34,084 nt of DNA, from NCBI GenBank assembly GCA_017526725.1, contig JAFXRA010000354.1, forward strand, positions 1-34,084, in the 5' to 3' direction. Source of the stretch: Candidatus Rifleibacteriota bacterium. Its GTDB lineage: Bacteria; Riflebacteria; Ozemobacteria; Ozemobacterales; Ozemobacteraceae. The notes under the pieces were generated by a model. It saw only the letters and a list, made by a program, of their open reading frames with translations, did no database searches and was not told where the DNA came from. Positions 34,034-34,084 of the stretch are shown in pieces; within the stretch, counting starts at the first letter, position 1; every line of letters begins with the position of its first letter. The translations under genes and the position numbers were made by a program.

Positions 34034-34084
34034 ATGCCTACTATCAAAGACGCATTAGATATTATCGGTAAGTTGACTGTCGCA
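34034..34084 (+). CDS. Start of an unidentified gene (cut by the window edge)
   Basis: An ATG at 34034 opens 17 codons (MPTIKDALDIIGKLTVA) without a stop. A perfect AGGAGG at 34019-34024 is 9 bases upstream and a good promoter lies at 33966-33994, so this is very likely a real, separately transcribed gene. The piece is too short to assign; there is no signal peptide in the visible part. Confidence 0.75.
   Translation, partial: MPTIKDALDIIGKLTVA

Noticed and set aside
1..34084. Transposases, integrases or attachment sites bordering the ubiquitin-like operon
   Set aside because: None was found in any frame of the window, so there is no direct sign that the operon is on a mobile element; the left border is not visible.

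Overview
The window looks like the chromosome of an AT-rich, Gram-negative (two-membrane) bacterium. A DUF481-type outer-membrane beta-barrel, a giant lipoprotein, a pilus/type II secretion ATPase and a penicillin-binding transpeptidase all point that way. I cannot assign a phylum from sequence alone. The mix (ubiquitin-like genes, very large Ig-repeat lipoprotein, many TPR/zinc proteins) would suit a deep-branching candidate phylum such as Riflebacteria, but this is only a guess.

Region 1 (1-6920, minus strand) is the most interesting part: a tightly packed operon for a bacterial ubiquitin-like conjugation pathway. In transcription order it encodes a small ubiquitin-like protein ending in Ala-Gly, an E1-like activating enzyme, a membrane-anchored JAMM/MPN deconjugase, a multi-pass membrane protein with a FHA domain, a RING-like membrane protein, a RING-like/membrane/trypsin-like protease fusion, an E2-like conjugating enzyme fused to a long cysteine-rich zinc array, and a third RING-like protein cut by the window edge. 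E1, E2, modifier, candidate E3-like modules and deconjugase are thus together, and four of the products are predicted to sit in the membrane. The likely theme, by inference, is ubiquitin-like tagging at the inner membrane coupled to phospho-threonine reading and proteolysis.

Region 2 (7012-9921, minus strand) holds a PAP2 phosphatase, a bidirectional terminator, a GAGCCG minisatellite in the 3' region of the next gene, and a short Clp/Hsp100 ATPase with a single AAA+ module. Region 3 (9862-16008, plus strand) holds a TPR protein, a PilB/GspE-type ATPase fused to a degenerate histidine-kinase module, a secreted orphan protein and an RluB-type pseudouridine synthase. Region 4 (16015-19328, minus strand) is a cell-envelope group: a lipid flippase-like membrane protein, a LysM protein and a transpeptidase. 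Region 5 (19389-24314, plus strand) holds a coiled-coil DUF2802-like protein, an AI-2E/PerM-family membrane protein, an ABC exporter pair and the DUF481 barrel with a strong terminator. Region 6 (24315-33969) is a 425-base structured spacer followed by a 3094-residue lipoprotein with about 24 Ig-like repeats. Part of it is a precise 1299-bp higher-order repeat. The right edge has a promoter overlapping the lipoprotein stop and the first 17 codons of another gene.

All family assignments come from reading motifs by eye; no database search was run.
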